Source of the DNA: Streptacidiphilus jeojiense
Lineage (GTDB): Bacteria; Actinomycetota; Actinomycetes; Streptomycetales; Streptomycetaceae
Assembly: GCF_000719095.1 (NCBI RefSeq)
Contig: NZ_JOEH01000006.1
Span: 289,937-353,936 of the forward strand
Length of the DNA: 64,000 nucleotides
Reading direction: 5' to 3'
Shown here: positions 1 to 10,012 of the stretch, piece after piece
Position numbering within the stretch: the stretch's first letter is position 1
How the letters are laid out: every line of letters begins with the position of its first letter
Program-made: the position numbers and the translations under genes
The notes under the pieces: model-generated
Databases searched by the model: none
Told to the model about the DNA's origin: nothing
The model's input: the letters and a program-made list of their open reading frames with translations, nothing else

Positions 1-883
1 TCAGGACGGCGATGAACATCGTCGGCACGCCGTAGAGCGAGGTGCAGCGCTCGGCGGCGACCGCGGCCAGGGTGGCGGCGGGCTCGAAGGAGGGGGCCGG
101 GATGACCACGCAGGAGCCGTGGGTGGTGGCTGCGAGGTTCCCCATGACCATGCCGAAACAGTGGTAGAAGGGCACCGGCACGCAGATCCGGTCCTGTTCG
201 GTGTAGTGGCACAACTCGCCGACGAAGTAACCGTTGTTGAGGATGTTCCGGTGGGAGAGGGTGGCTCCCTTGGGGAAGCCGGTGGTGCCCGAGGTGTACT
301 GGATGTTGATCGGGTCCTCCGGGTCCAGCTGCGCCCCGATGGCGGCGAGCCGGTCCGGGTCGATGTCCGCAGCGGCGCGGCCGACGCGGACCAGGGCGTC
401 CCAGGACTCGGTGCCGATGAGCACGGTGTCGCGCAGGGCCGGGCAGTCGGGGGCTGCCTCGGCGAGCATCGCCGCGTAGTCGGAGCTCTTGTGCGCCGGC
501 AGGGCGACCACGGTGCGGATTCCGGCCTGGTTCAGGACGTACTCCAGCTCATGGGTCCGGTAGCCGGGGTTGACGGTGACCAGGATCGCGCCGATCTTCG
601 CGGTGGCGTACTGGAGGAAGACCCACTCGGGGCAGTTGGGGGACCAGATGCCGACGCGGTCGCCCTTGGCCACCCCCAGGGCGAGCAGCCCGTGGGCCAC
701 GGCGTCGACCTCGGCGCCGAAGGCCCGGTAGGTCCATCGGCGTCCGGTGGGGACGTCGACCAGTGCCTCGCGGTCGCCGTACCGGGCCGTGATCCGGTCC
801 AGGTCGGCGCCGATGGTGGTGGTCAAGAGCGGAGTGTCGGCGGGGCCGGTGGCATGACTGGTGGCATGGCTGGGGGCAGACAT
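1..883 (-). CDS. Fatty-acyl-CoA synthetase, AMP-binding family (3' part missing)
   Basis: Adenylates a carboxylic acid, probably a fatty acid, and transfers it to CoA. About 294 N-terminal residues are present; the gene runs off the left edge of the window. The family P-loop signature YTSGTTGFPKG lies near residue 215, and the upstream stretch (GVAKGDRVGIWSPNCPEW) is typical of FadD-like medium/long-chain synthetases. The ATG at 883 was chosen because it gives the usual short N-terminus before the first conserved block. It is transcribed in the same direction as nagB but separated from it by a strong hairpin, so probably not co-transcribed. Substrate cannot be told. Confidence 0.93.
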   Translation of the reverse strand, partial: MSAPSHATSHATGPADTPLLTTTIGADLDRITARYGDREALVDVPTGRRWTYRAFGAEVDAVAHGLLALGVAKGDRVGIWSPNCPEWVFLQYATAKIGAILVTVNPGYRTHELEYVLNQAGIRTVVALPAHKSSDYAAMLAEAAPDCPALRDTVLIGTESWDALVRVGRAAADIDPDRLAAIGAQLDPEDPINIQYTSGTTGFPKGATLSHRNILNNGYFVGELCHYTEQDRICVPVPFYHCFGMVMGNLAATTHGSCVVIPAPSFEPAATLAAVAAERCTSLYGVPTMFIAVL

Positions 884-957
884 GCGGACACGGTATATCC
901 GCTACCACTCCGACGGACAGACGTCGGCGCGGACACGCTGCGGACCGGCTGCGGCAG

Positions 958-1000
958 CACGACGGCCCCGACCCGGGGTGTCCGGGGCGGGGCCGTCGTG
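958..1000 (-). terminator. Hairpin terminator downstream of nagB
   Basis: A perfect 13-bp inverted repeat (958-970 and 988-1000, CACGACGGCCCCG and its complement) with a 17-nt loop sits 27 nt after the nagB stop codon. There is no T-run, as is common for terminators in high-GC actinomycetes. Confidence 0.8.
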
Positions 1001-1026
1001 GGTGACCGGGGAGCGGTGCGCGCTCG

Positions 1027-1809
1027 TCAGATGGACTGCCAGCTGGGCTTGGCGGCCCAGGTCGCGCGGAAGTAGTCGGCCAGCTTGAGGCCGGAGGCGG
1101 CGGCCTCGTCGACCACCACGGTCGCGTGCGGGTGCAGTTGCAGCGCCGAGGCGGGGACCACGGCGGAAACCGGGCCCTCGACGGTGAGGGCCACGGCGTC
1201 GGCCTTGCCCTCGCCGGTGGCCAGCAGCACCAGGTGGCGGGCCTCCAGGATGGTGCCGATGCCCTGGGTGATGACGTGGTGCGGGACCTCGTCCAGGTTG
1301 TTGAAGAAGCGCGCGTTGTCGACCCTGGTCCGCTCGGTCAGCGTCTTGATCCGGGTGCGGGAGGCCAGCGAGGAGCAGGGCTCGTTGAAGCCGATGTGGC
1401 CGTCGGTGCCGATGCCGAGCAACTGCAGGTCCACGCCGCCGGCCGCGGCCAGTGCCTGGTCGTAGGCGAGGCAGGCGGCGGCGATGTCCTCGGCGCTGCC
1501 GTCCGGACCCATGAAGGAGGACTCGGTCAGGCCCAGCGGCTCGACGACCTCGCGCAGCACCACCGACCGGTAGGACTCGGGGTGGCCCTTGGGCAGGCCG
1601 ACGTACTCGTCCAACTGGCAGATCCGGGCCCGGCTGACGTCCAGGTCGGTCTCACGGACCTTGGTGGCCAGCGCCTCGTAGATCGGCAGCGGCGTGGAGC
1701 CGGTGGCCACGCCCAGCAGGGCGTCCGGCTTGCGGATCAGCAGGTCGGCGATCGCCGCCGCGATGAGCTCGCCGCCGGCGGCGGCGTCGGGAACGATCAC
1801 AATTTCCAT
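1027..1809 (-). CDS. nagB: Glucosamine-6-phosphate deaminase
   Basis: Converts glucosamine-6-phosphate to fructose-6-phosphate and ammonia, feeding aminosugars from chitin and cell-wall turnover into glycolysis; cytoplasmic. The 260-residue length is normal for NagB. Visible signatures are the phosphate-binding GVATGSTPLPIYEAL near residue 33, CQLDEYVGLPKGHPES near 65 and the catalytic GIGTDGHIGFNEP near 138 with its Asp, His and Glu. A GGGAC ribosome-binding site precedes the ATG. A DasR-like operator lies 53 nt upstream, which fits the known control of nagB by DasR in Streptomyces. A terminator hairpin follows. Confidence 0.97.
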   Translation of the reverse strand: MEIVIVPDAAAGGELIAAAIADLLIRKPDALLGVATGSTPLPIYEALATKVRETDLDVSRARICQLDEYVGLPKGHPESYRSVVLREVVEPLGLTESSFMGPDGSAEDIAAACLAYDQALAAAGGVDLQLLGIGTDGHIGFNEPCSSLASRTRIKTLTERTRVDNARFFNNLDEVPHHVITQGIGTILEARHLVLLATGEGKADAVALTVEGPVSAVVPASALQLHPHATVVVDEAAASGLKLADYFRATWAAKPSWQSI

Positions 1810-1861
1810 GCTGGTCCCATCACAGTCGAGGCAAAGTCGGGCAAAGCCGAAAAAAGCATTG

Positions 1862-1873
1862 TGGTATAGACCA
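1862..1873. promoter_or_regulatory. DasR-responsive element (dre)-like operator
   Basis: TGGTATAGACCA matches the core of the published dre consensus (TGGTCTAGACCA) at 11 of 12 positions and is centred about 58 nt upstream of the nagB start. DasR is the GntR-family repressor of aminosugar use in streptomycetes. Binding is inferred. Confidence 0.75.
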
Positions 1874-1932
1874 ATTTTAGCAGAAAACGGGGCTCCTCGC
1901 GCCCCGGGCGGGCCGTCCGGGGGAGCGGCGGA

Positions 1933-2685
1933 TCAGAAGCCTTCGGCCTCGCGCCGGTAGCGTCCGGGCGTGCTGCCGAAGGCGTGCCGGAACGACTCCA
2001 CGAAGGCGCTGGTGCTGCTGTATCCGCAGGCGGTCGCGGTGGTGGTGACGGAGGCTCCGGCGGCCAGCAGCTTGAGCGAGTGGTGCAGCCGCAGCTGGGT
2101 CCGCCACTGCGGGAAGGTCATCGCGGTGTGCTCCCGGAACAGCCGGCTGAGGGTGCGTTCGCCGGCGCCGATCGCGGCGCCGAGCTGGGCCAGGGTGCGC
2201 GGGTCGGACGGGTCGGCCAGCAGCAGCTCGGTGATGTCCCGCAGCCGGGGGTCGCTGGGGGAGGGCAGATGCAGCGGCAGCGCCGGCACCCGGCGCAGCT
2301 GGTCCAGGGCCACCCGCTCCAGGTTGGCCCTGGCCTGCTCGTCCGCGTCCCGGTCCTCGATCAGCGCGGTGATGACCTCGCGCAGCAGCGGGCCGACCGC
2401 CACCACGGTCGGCTGGTCCACGCGCAGCGGATTGACCGAGGCCTCGAAGATCAGGTTGTACATCTGGGTCGGGCCGTGCGCCTGGTGGGCGTGCGGCACC
2501 CCGGCCGGCACCCAGACCGCGCGGTGCGGCGGCACCACCCAGGCGCCGAGGCCGGTGGACACCTGGAGCACCCCGGACCTGGGGTAGATCAGCTGGTGGA
2601 CCTCGTGGTCGTGCCACTCGACCCGTTCGCGGTGGGTGAGCGACTTCCGGTCCGGGCCGGGCAGAGGCAGGCGGGTTACCGACAC
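1933..2685 (-). CDS. AraC-family transcriptional regulator
   Basis: A 250-residue regulator with an N-terminal cupin-like sensor domain (about residues 15-100; HDHEVHQLIYPRSG is the typical metal/ligand-binding stretch) and a C-terminal pair of AraC helix-turn-helices (about 150-245; ACGYSSTSAFVESFRHAFG and the GRYRRE ending). The frame stays open far upstream; the GTG at 2685 was chosen because translation before it has no family similarity. The start lies very close to a TATCCT-like -10 element, so the transcript may be leaderless. It is divergent from the MFS exporter at 2740, 54 bp away, and probably regulates it. Confidence 0.88.
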   Translation of the reverse strand: MSVTRLPLPGPDRKSLTHRERVEWHDHEVHQLIYPRSGVLQVSTGLGAWVVPPHRAVWVPAGVPHAHQAHGPTQMYNLIFEASVNPLRVDQPTVVAVGPLLREVITALIEDRDADEQARANLERVALDQLRRVPALPLHLPSPSDPRLRDITELLLADPSDPRTLAQLGAAIGAGERTLSRLFREHTAMTFPQWRTQLRLHHSLKLLAAGASVTTTATACGYSSTSAFVESFRHAFGSTPGRYRREAEGF

Positions 2686-2739
2686 AAGTAGGCAGGATAC
2701 TGGTAGCCCGCACCAGGACGTCGGCGAAATCCTGGGTGC

Positions 2740-3951
2740 ATGCAGAGTCCTCCCCGTTCTCCCGGTTCTCCCGGTTCGACACTGCCCTCCCGGCCCGCTG
2801 CGGCCGGTTCCGGGCCGACCACCTGGCAGCGGATGCGCCTGTGGGGCGCGGCCCATGCCGTCGACGACCTCTACCAGGGCCTGGTGCCCGCGAGCGTGCC
2901 CTACTTCGTGCTGGACCGGCACTACGGCTACGTCGCCGCGGCCGGGCTCACCATGGCCGCCACGCTGGGCAGTTCGGTGCCGCAGCCGTTCATCGGGGTA
3001 CTGGTGGACCGGCTGCGCCCCGGCTGGCTGGCGGCCGCCGGGGTCGGCCTGGCCGGCCTCGGGCTCGGACTGTCGGGGCTGGTCCCGACGTATCCGCTGG
3101 TGTGGACGCTGATCCTGCTCTCCGGGCTCGGCGTGGCCATGTTCCACCCCGCCGCCGGGCGCTCGGCCCGGGAGGCGGCCGGCGACAGCGCCGGGGCGAT
3201 GAGCATCTTCGCCGCGGGCGGCAGCGTCGGATTCTTCCTCGCCCCGGTCCTGGCCACCCCGGCACTGGTGGCCTGGGGCGTCGGCGCCACGGCGCTGTTC
3301 ATCCCGCCGGCCGTGCTGATGGCCTTCGCCCTGCTGCGGAACCGCCGCCGGCACGGCGAGCTCACCGCCGGCGCCCCGGCCAGGTCGGGCCGCGACCAGT
3401 GGAACCCGTTCCTGGTGCTGACGGCGATCGAGGTGGTCCGCTCGGTGGCGTTCTTCGGCGTCAACACCTTCATCGAGCTGTACTGGCTGCGCGAGCTGCA
3501 CACCGGCCGGGCGCTGGCCGGCACCGCGCTGGCCTGCTTCCTCGGCGGGGGAGTGCTGGGCACCCTGCTGGGCGGGCGGATCTCGGACCGGATCGGCATG
3601 GTCCGCACCGTCCAGCTCGGCGCCGTCCTGGCCGTCCCGCTGCTGGTCGGCCTGCGGCTGACGCCGGGCGGAGCACTGCCGCTGCTGTTCGCGCTGCTGT
3701 CCGGGGTCGCGCTCAACATCCCCTTCGCGGTGCTGGTCAAGCTGGGGCAGGACTACCTGCCCTCGCGTCCGGGAACCGCCGCGGGCGTCACCCTCGGACT
3801 GGCCGTCAGCATCGGCGGGCTGATCTCCCCGGCCTTCGGCGTGCTTGCGGACGCGCACGGGCCGCAGGCGGTGCTGGCCGTCATCTGCGTGGTCCCGGTG
3901 CTGGCCCTGGGACTCGGGCTCTTCCTGCGCGAACCCGACACCGATGTCTAG
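2740..3951 (+). CDS. MFS transporter, fosmidomycin-resistance (Fsr)-like
   Basis: A 403-residue inner-membrane exporter with about 12 hydrophobic segments. The opening block (WGAAHAVDDLYQGLVPA) and the GLTMAATLGSSVPQPFIGVLVD segment resemble the Fsr drug-efflux branch of the major facilitator superfamily; substrate is unknown. The ATG at 2740 has a weak ribosome-binding site, and a second in-frame ATG at 2833 falls just before the first membrane helix, so the true start could be later. It is divergent from an AraC-type regulator, a frequent arrangement for inducible efflux. Confidence 0.88.
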   Translation: MQSPPRSPGSPGSTLPSRPAAAGSGPTTWQRMRLWGAAHAVDDLYQGLVPASVPYFVLDRHYGYVAAAGLTMAATLGSSVPQPFIGVLVDRLRPGWLAAAGVGLAGLGLGLSGLVPTYPLVWTLILLSGLGVAMFHPAAGRSAREAAGDSAGAMSIFAAGGSVGFFLAPVLATPALVAWGVGATALFIPPAVLMAFALLRNRRRHGELTAGAPARSGRDQWNPFLVLTAIEVVRSVAFFGVNTFIELYWLRELHTGRALAGTALACFLGGGVLGTLLGGRISDRIGMVRTVQLGAVLAVPLLVGLRLTPGGALPLLFALLSGVALNIPFAVLVKLGQDYLPSRPGTAAGVTLGLAVSIGGLISPAFGVLADAHGPQAVLAVICVVPVLALGLGLFLREPDTDV

Positions 3952-3972
3952 ACCGATCGCGCCTGGTCGCTG

Positions 3973-3991
3973 ACGGCGGTTCAACTGCCGT
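3973..3991. repeat. 19-bp near-perfect inverted repeat after the MFS gene
   Basis: The two halves pair at every position except one G/T pair around a single central base. It lies 22 nt after the MFS stop and 108 nt before the LysM-BTAD gene, so it could be a short terminator or an operator. Confidence 0.45.
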
Positions 3992-4036
3992 GACCACGTG
4001 TTCACCCATGGATCTGCCATGTCCCCTACCGATCAC

Positions 4037-4053
4037 AGTGACGAGGCGTCACT
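4037..4053. promoter_or_regulatory. Inverted repeat AGTGACG-N3-CGTCACT before the LysM-BTAD gene
   Basis: A perfect 7-bp-arm palindrome 46 nt upstream of the start. The AGTGA...TCACT halves resemble the early description of BldD sites (AGTgA-n-TCACC), but the match is short, so BldD control is only a suggestion. Confidence 0.4.
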
Positions 4054-4098
4054 CTAGGTGTCAGGCGTGCCGCGTCGGCGCGCCCGAGGGGGAGGGCC

Positions 4099-7000
4099 AT
4101 GGGCCCGCAGTCGCGCGACGCCGCTCCCGCCTCCGCCTCCGCCGCCGGGCGGACGATGCGGCGGCGGCACGGCGCGCTGCCCGGATGGCGGCCGGTGCTG
4201 GTACGCGGCTGCGCCGGGCTGGTCCTGCTGCCGGCGCTGCTGGCCGGGCTGCCGCTGGTGCTGTTGTACGGGACGCTGGCACTGGCCCGGGACGGCGGAC
4301 CGTTCGGCGGCCAAGGCCTGGGCGGCTTGATGAGCGCCCCCGACCAGGGGCAGTTGCTGGTCTGGGTGCTTGCCGCGATCGGCTGGCTGGCCTGGGCCGG
4401 CTTCGCGCTGGGGGTGCTGGTCGAACTCGCGGCACGGATCGGCGGACGGGTCCCGCGCCGGATCCCGGCGCTGGGCTGGTCGCAGCGGTCCGCCGCCGCG
4501 CTGCTCGGTGCGGTGTTCGCACTGCTGCCGGCCTCGGGAGCGTTCGCTGCCGCGCTCCCGGCACCGGCCGCGGCGGTCTCGGCGACCGCGCCGCCGGCCG
4601 TCGCGCCGACAGGTGCCGCGAAGGCCGCCGCCACTGCCGCGGCCTCCTATACCGTGCACACCGTGCAGGCGGTCCGCCCGGCCGAGACGCTCTGGTCCAT
4701 CGCCGAGTCCCGGCTGGGCAGCGGTGACCGTTGGCAGGAGATCGCCCGGCTCAACCAGGGGCGGGTGATGGACGCGACCGGAGCGGTCTTCCTGGCGGAC
4801 GCACCGCTCTCGCCCGGCTGGCAACTGGCCATGCCGGCCGATGCGGTGACGGTTACTCAGAAGGGTTCACCCGAAACCTCAACCACGGTGACGGTGCACC
4901 AGGGTGACACCCTCACCGGAATCGCCGAGGAGCACCGTGTCAGTGGGGGCTGGGAATCCGTCTATGCCACCAACCGGCAGGTCATCGGGGCCGATCCGGA
5001 TGTGATCCAGCCGGGCGAGCAACTCCGGCTCCCGGGTGCGGCGCCCGCGTCCGCCCGTCCCACTGCGGCACCGACACCTACGCCGACACCCACGCCTACG
5101 CCGACGCCGACGCCGACACCGACACCCGCTCCCGCGCACCGGTCCGTACCCGAGGAGGCGGTGCCGGACCCTGCCGCCGCCGGGGCCGCTGCCCAGGGAC
5201 CCGCCGCGCCGGCGCCGGTCGCGCCGCACGCCGGAGATCCGGTCCGGCTCCCCGCCCTCGGTGCCGCCGCGCTCCTCGCCGCCGGCCTGGTCGGGCTGCT
5301 GGTCCGCAACCGGGTCCGCCAGCAGCGCCGCAGGCCCCCGCGTCGGCGCATCCCCATGCCCGACGTCGAGGAGCAGCAGTACGAGGCGTTCCTCCGGGCC
5401 GTGGCCGACCCGACCGGGCTGGACCTGCTCGACCGCACCCTGCGCACCCTGGGCATGACCTGCCTGGAGACCGGGGCCGAACTGCCCCCGCTGACCGCCG
5501 TGGCCTTGCGCCCCGGCGGCACCGTCGACCTGCACCTGGCGGTTCCGGCGCCACCGCTCGCGCCCTTCGAGGGTTCTCCGGACGGGCGGATCTGGCGCTG
5601 CCGCGCCCGTGAGGCCGAGCTGATCGCCCAGGAGCGGGCCGGCGTCGTCCCGGCCCCCTATCCGGCGCTGGTCACCCTGGGCCGCACCCTGGACGGGGTG
5701 CACGTCCTGGTGGACCTGGAGCAGGTAAGGCATCTGCACCTGGACGGCAGCCCGGAGGAGGTCGCCGCCGTCAGCCGGGCGCTGACAGCTGAACTCGCGG
5801 CGAGCCCGCTCGCGGACCGGATCCGGCTGTTCGCCGTCGGCAGCCCTGGCCCGGCCAGCGCCGAGGAGGCCTTCGGCGGCGACCGGATGGCCGTCTGCGG
5901 CAGCACCGACCAGGCCCTCTCCGGTCTGGCCGGACACCGGTCGGCGCTGGTCGACTCATTGACGGAATGTCAGGTCCCCCACCCTCGCTCGGCCCGCTCC
6001 CAGGGCGTGGCCACCGAGCTCTGGGTGCCCGCCCTGCTCTGCACCGACCAGACCTTGACGGAGGGTCAGCTGGCGCAGCTAGACTGGGTCCTGTCCGGGG
6101 AGGAACACCGCTGCATCGCCGCGGTCACCCCGGCGACGGCCGGGCCTGGACTCCATGTCGACGCCCGCCCCGGTCATCACGGCTCGCCCGACGGGCTGCC
6201 TTTCGCCGTCGAGCTGCAACGCCTGACGGCGGACGAGTACGCGGCGGCGCTGAGCCTGCTCGCCACCAGCCGACGGCCTTCCGACGAACCGGCACCGGAC
6301 TGGACCGGCCACGATCCGGAGGCCGAACCCGACCGGGACGACCCCTTCGTCATCCCGGTACTGGCCACCCGTTCCCGGGCGACCGGTGGCGGCACCCCGG
6401 CCTCGGCCACCTCCGTCCCGCTGCTCGACCCCGACCTGCCGGGCGCGGGCCGGCCCGTCCCGGGCCACCGGGGCGGACTGATCCCGTCACTGAGCGGCGG
6501 CCTGAGGGCGCATCAGGCAGCGGAGGGGCAGGGACACGGCGAGCGCCAGCGCCAGGGTCAGGGCCAGGGCCAGGGCCAAGGCCAAAGCCACGGCCACGGA
6601 CCGGCATCGGTACAGGGCCGGCTGCCGCAGCCCCCGGTACCGCCTTCGCGTACCGGGCCGCCGCCGCCGCTCGGCGAGGACGGCTGGCCGCTGGCTCCGG
6701 CCCCGCGCATCCTGCTGCTCGGGCCGGTGCGGCTGATTGGCACCAACGGCTTCGCCGAACCCGCGCTCACCAGCCAGTTGACCGCCCTGGCCGCACTGCT
6801 GGCGGCCCATCCGGACCCCGACCCCAGACTCGTGGACGCGGTGATCCATCCCGTCCCCTACGCCGCCCGACGACCGGCCGCGGTCGGCCGCAGGGCCCAG
6901 CAGATCCGCACCGCGGCGCTGTCCCGGCTGCGCGACTGGCTGGGGGTCGCGCCCGGTGGTGTTCCCTATCTGGACCCGGCCGCCAGGCGGCTGCACCCCG

Positions 7001-7503
7001 CCGTGACCTGCGACTGGACCGACTTCCACGACCTGTACCGGCACGGTATGAACGCCTCGGGCCCGGCGGAGGACGCGGCGCTGCGCCGGGCGCTGGACCT
7101 GGTGCGCGGAGGCCCGTTCGCCGGTTCGCACCACCTGTACCCCTGGGCTGAGCCCTACCGCCAGGACATGGTCTCGGCGATCATCGACGCCTCCCACGAA
7201 CTCGCCAAGCGCCGCCTCGCCGTCGGCGACCTCAACGGCTGCGAGACCGCGCTGCACAGCGGGCTCGCGGCCGTCCCCGAGGCCGAGATCCTGCACCGGG
7301 GTCTGATCCGCCTCTATGCCACCTCGGGGCTCGGCAACCACGTCGCCGCCACCATCACCAGGCTCGCCCAGGTCAACGACGCCCTGGGGTGCCTCGACTA
7401 CGAGCCGGAGACCCTCGAACTCCTCGACTCGATCGCCGGCCGGGGGCGTACGCACCGGCGCAGACCAGGATCCGGACACCGGTACCGCTACAGACGCATC
7501 TGA
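4099..7503 (+). CDS. Membrane protein with two LysM domains and a C-terminal BTAD regulator domain
   Basis: A 1134-residue protein. Residues about 30-165 contain several membrane helices; LysM-like domains follow at about 183-245 and 262-312; then a Thr-Pro tandem linker (about 315-345), a further membrane helix (about 383-402) and a basic stop-transfer RVRQQRRRPPRRR. The remaining 700 residues are probably cytoplasmic and include a Gln-Gly/His-Gly tandem tract (about 810-835). The C-terminus (about 870-1120) resembles BTAD, the bacterial transcriptional activation domain of SARP-like regulators. It starts at ATG 4099 after GGGGGAGGG. The layout suggests a sensor linking wall peptidoglycan to a cytoplasmic domain. 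The DNA-binding part of SARP regulators is not obvious, so a transcriptional role is unproven. The secreted LysM hydrolase follows 62 nt later. Confidence 0.85.
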   Translation: MGPQSRDAAPASASAAGRTMRRRHGALPGWRPVLVRGCAGLVLLPALLAGLPLVLLYGTLALARDGGPFGGQGLGGLMSAPDQGQLLVWVLAAIGWLAWAGFALGVLVELAARIGGRVPRRIPALGWSQRSAAALLGAVFALLPASGAFAAALPAPAAAVSATAPPAVAPTGAAKAAATAAASYTVHTVQAVRPAETLWSIAESRLGSGDRWQEIARLNQGRVMDATGAVFLADAPLSPGWQLAMPADAVTVTQKGSPETSTTVTVHQGDTLTGIAEEHRVSGGWESVYATNRQVIGADPDVIQPGEQLRLPGAAPASARPTAAPTPTPTPTPTPTPTPTPTPAPAHRSVPEEAVPDPAAAGAAAQGPAAPAPVAPHAGDPVRLPALGAAALLAAGLVGLLVRNRVRQQRRRPPRRRIPMPDVEEQQYEAFLRAVADPTGLDLLDRTLRTLGMTCLETGAELPPLTAVALRPGGTVDLHLAVPAPPLAPFEGSPDGRIWRCRAREAELIAQERAGVVPAPYPALVTLGRTLDGVHVLVDLEQVRHLHLDGSPEEVAAVSRALTAELAASPLADRIRLFAVGSPGPASAEEAFGGDRMAVCGSTDQALSGLAGHRSALVDSLTECQVPHPRSARSQGVATELWVPALLCTDQTLTEGQLAQLDWVLSGEEHRCIAAVTPATAGPGLHVDARPGHHGSPDGLPFAVELQRLTADEYAAALSLLATSRRPSDEPAPDWTGHDPEAEPDRDDPFVIPVLATRSRATGGGTPASATSVPLLDPDLPGAGRPVPGHRGGLIPSLSGGLRAHQAAEGQGHGERQRQGQGQGQGQGQSHGHGPASVQGRLPQPPVPPSRTGPPPPLGEDGWPLAPAPRILLLGPVRLIGTNGFAEPALTSQLTALAALLAAHPDPDPRLVDAVIHPVPYAARRPAAVGRRAQQIRTAALSRLRDWLGVAPGGVPYLDPAARRLHPAVTCDWTDFHDLYRHGMNASGPAEDAALRRALDLVRGGPFAGSHHLYPWAEPYRQDMVSAIIDASHELAKRRLAVGDLNGCETALHSGLAAVPEAEILHRGLIRLYATSGLGNHVAATITRLAQVNDALGCLDYEPETLELLDSIAGRGRTHRRRPGSGHRYRYRRI

Positions 7504-7553
7504 CGCAGACCCGATACCTCTCTGCGATTTCCCACGACCTGTCACCACTGTGA

Positions 7554-8813
<1,260 letters not shown>

Positions 8814-8920
8814 GGGCGGCGACACAGCGAGAGGGACACATCCGTCACAGGGGCCGCGTAGGGTGACCTCCGGTGCTGACCCGGTGCCCACCCGGTGCGG
8901 CGCGGACGGAAGGAAACCAC

Positions 8921-10012
8921 GTGCGGCCCCTGCTCGGAGTGATCGGCGCCCTCGCCGTCCTCGGTGTGTTCTCGTCGGTGGTGCGCACCCTGGTGATGCC
9001 CCGGCCCTCCAGCTCCGGCTTCACCCGGGTGGTGCTGGCGACGCTGTTCGTGCCGTTCCAGCTGCTCGCCGACCGCTGCTCCAGCGTGGAGCGCAAGGAC
9101 AAGGTGCTGGCCCCGGTCGCACCGCTGTCGCTGCTGGTCACGCTGGTGCTGTGGCTGCTGTCGTTCCTGGTCGGTTACGCCCTGCTCGAAGCGGCGGTCA
9201 GCGATCTCGGCGTCAAGGCGGCGCTGGACGAGGCCGGGTCGTCGCTGTTCACCCTGGGCTTCGCCAGCAGCAACCGCAGCGCGCTCACCGCCGTCGACTT
9301 CTGCGCGGCGGCCACCGGCCCGATCGTCATCGCGCTGCAGATCGGCTACCTGCCCGCCCTCTACAGCGCCTACGCGGCCAGGGAGGCGGAGGTGACCCTG
9401 CTCCAGTCGCGCTCCGGCAGCCCGCCCTGGGGGCCGGAGATCCTGGCCCGCTACTCCCAGGCGGAGCTGTTGGACTCGCTGGACCAGTTGTTCAGCAACT
9501 GGGAGCGCTGGGCCGCCCAGGTCAACGAGAGCCACACCACCTATCCGGTGCTGATCCAGTTCCGCTCGGCCCGCGCCACCCGCAACTGGATGGTCTCGCT
9601 GCTGTCGGTCCTCGACGCGGCTGCCCTCAGCTTGGCCTTCAACCCGTCCCGGCGTCCGCAGACCCCGGCCCGGATGGCGCTGCGGGCCGGCTACGTCTGC
9701 CTGCGCGACCTCGCCGACGTCCGGGGCATCCCCTACAGCGCCGATCCGATGCCGGACGACCCGCTCGACCTCGACTACGGGTCGTTCCTGGAGGGCGTGG
9801 AGCGGATGCGCCAGCAGGGCTTCCCGATGGAGCGCACCCCGGAGCAGGCCTGGCCGCACTTCCGCGGCTGGCGGGTCAACTATGAGAACCTCGCCTACCG
9901 CCTCGCCTACGACATCGACGCCGTCCCGGCCGCCTGGTCCGGCTCCCGCCGCACCCCCTCGGTCATCCTGCGACCGACGACCCCGAAGGACCGCCAGCCG
10001 GCCGCCCGCTGA
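8921..10012 (+). CDS. Membrane protein resembling an ion channel
   Basis: A 363-residue protein. It has an N-terminal membrane helix (residues about 2-24), further helices at about 62-90 and 125-150, and between them a re-entrant-loop-like stretch SSLFTLGFASSN that recalls the pore loop of potassium-channel proteins without the selectivity filter GYG. The remaining 210 residues are soluble, probably cytoplasmic. The GTG at 8921 was chosen because it has GGAAGGAAA directly upstream; a longer frame from 8873 lacks such a site. Its 3' end overlaps the convergent arginase-like gene by 50 nt. Transport activity is inference only. Confidence 0.82.
   Translation: MRPLLGVIGALAVLGVFSSVVRTLVMPRPSSSGFTRVVLATLFVPFQLLADRCSSVERKDKVLAPVAPLSLLVTLVLWLLSFLVGYALLEAAVSDLGVKAALDEAGSSLFTLGFASSNRSALTAVDFCAAATGPIVIALQIGYLPALYSAYAAREAEVTLLQSRSGSPPWGPEILARYSQAELLDSLDQLFSNWERWAAQVNESHTTYPVLIQFRSARATRNWMVSLLSVLDAAALSLAFNPSRRPQTPARMALRAGYVCLRDLADVRGIPYSADPMPDDPLDLDYGSFLEGVERMRQQGFPMERTPEQAWPHFRGWRVNYENLAYRLAYDIDAVPAAWSGSRRTPSVILRPTTPKDRQPAAR

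Noticed and set aside
3979..4006. PhoP (PHO) box before the LysM-BTAD gene
   Set aside because: Only one good GTTCACC unit; the other units are poor, and one spacing is 10 rather than 11 bp.
1933..4020. Single 695-residue - strand frame spanning the AraC gene and beyond
   Set aside because: Only the last 250 codons match the AraC family; the rest is antisense to the MFS gene and low-complexity.
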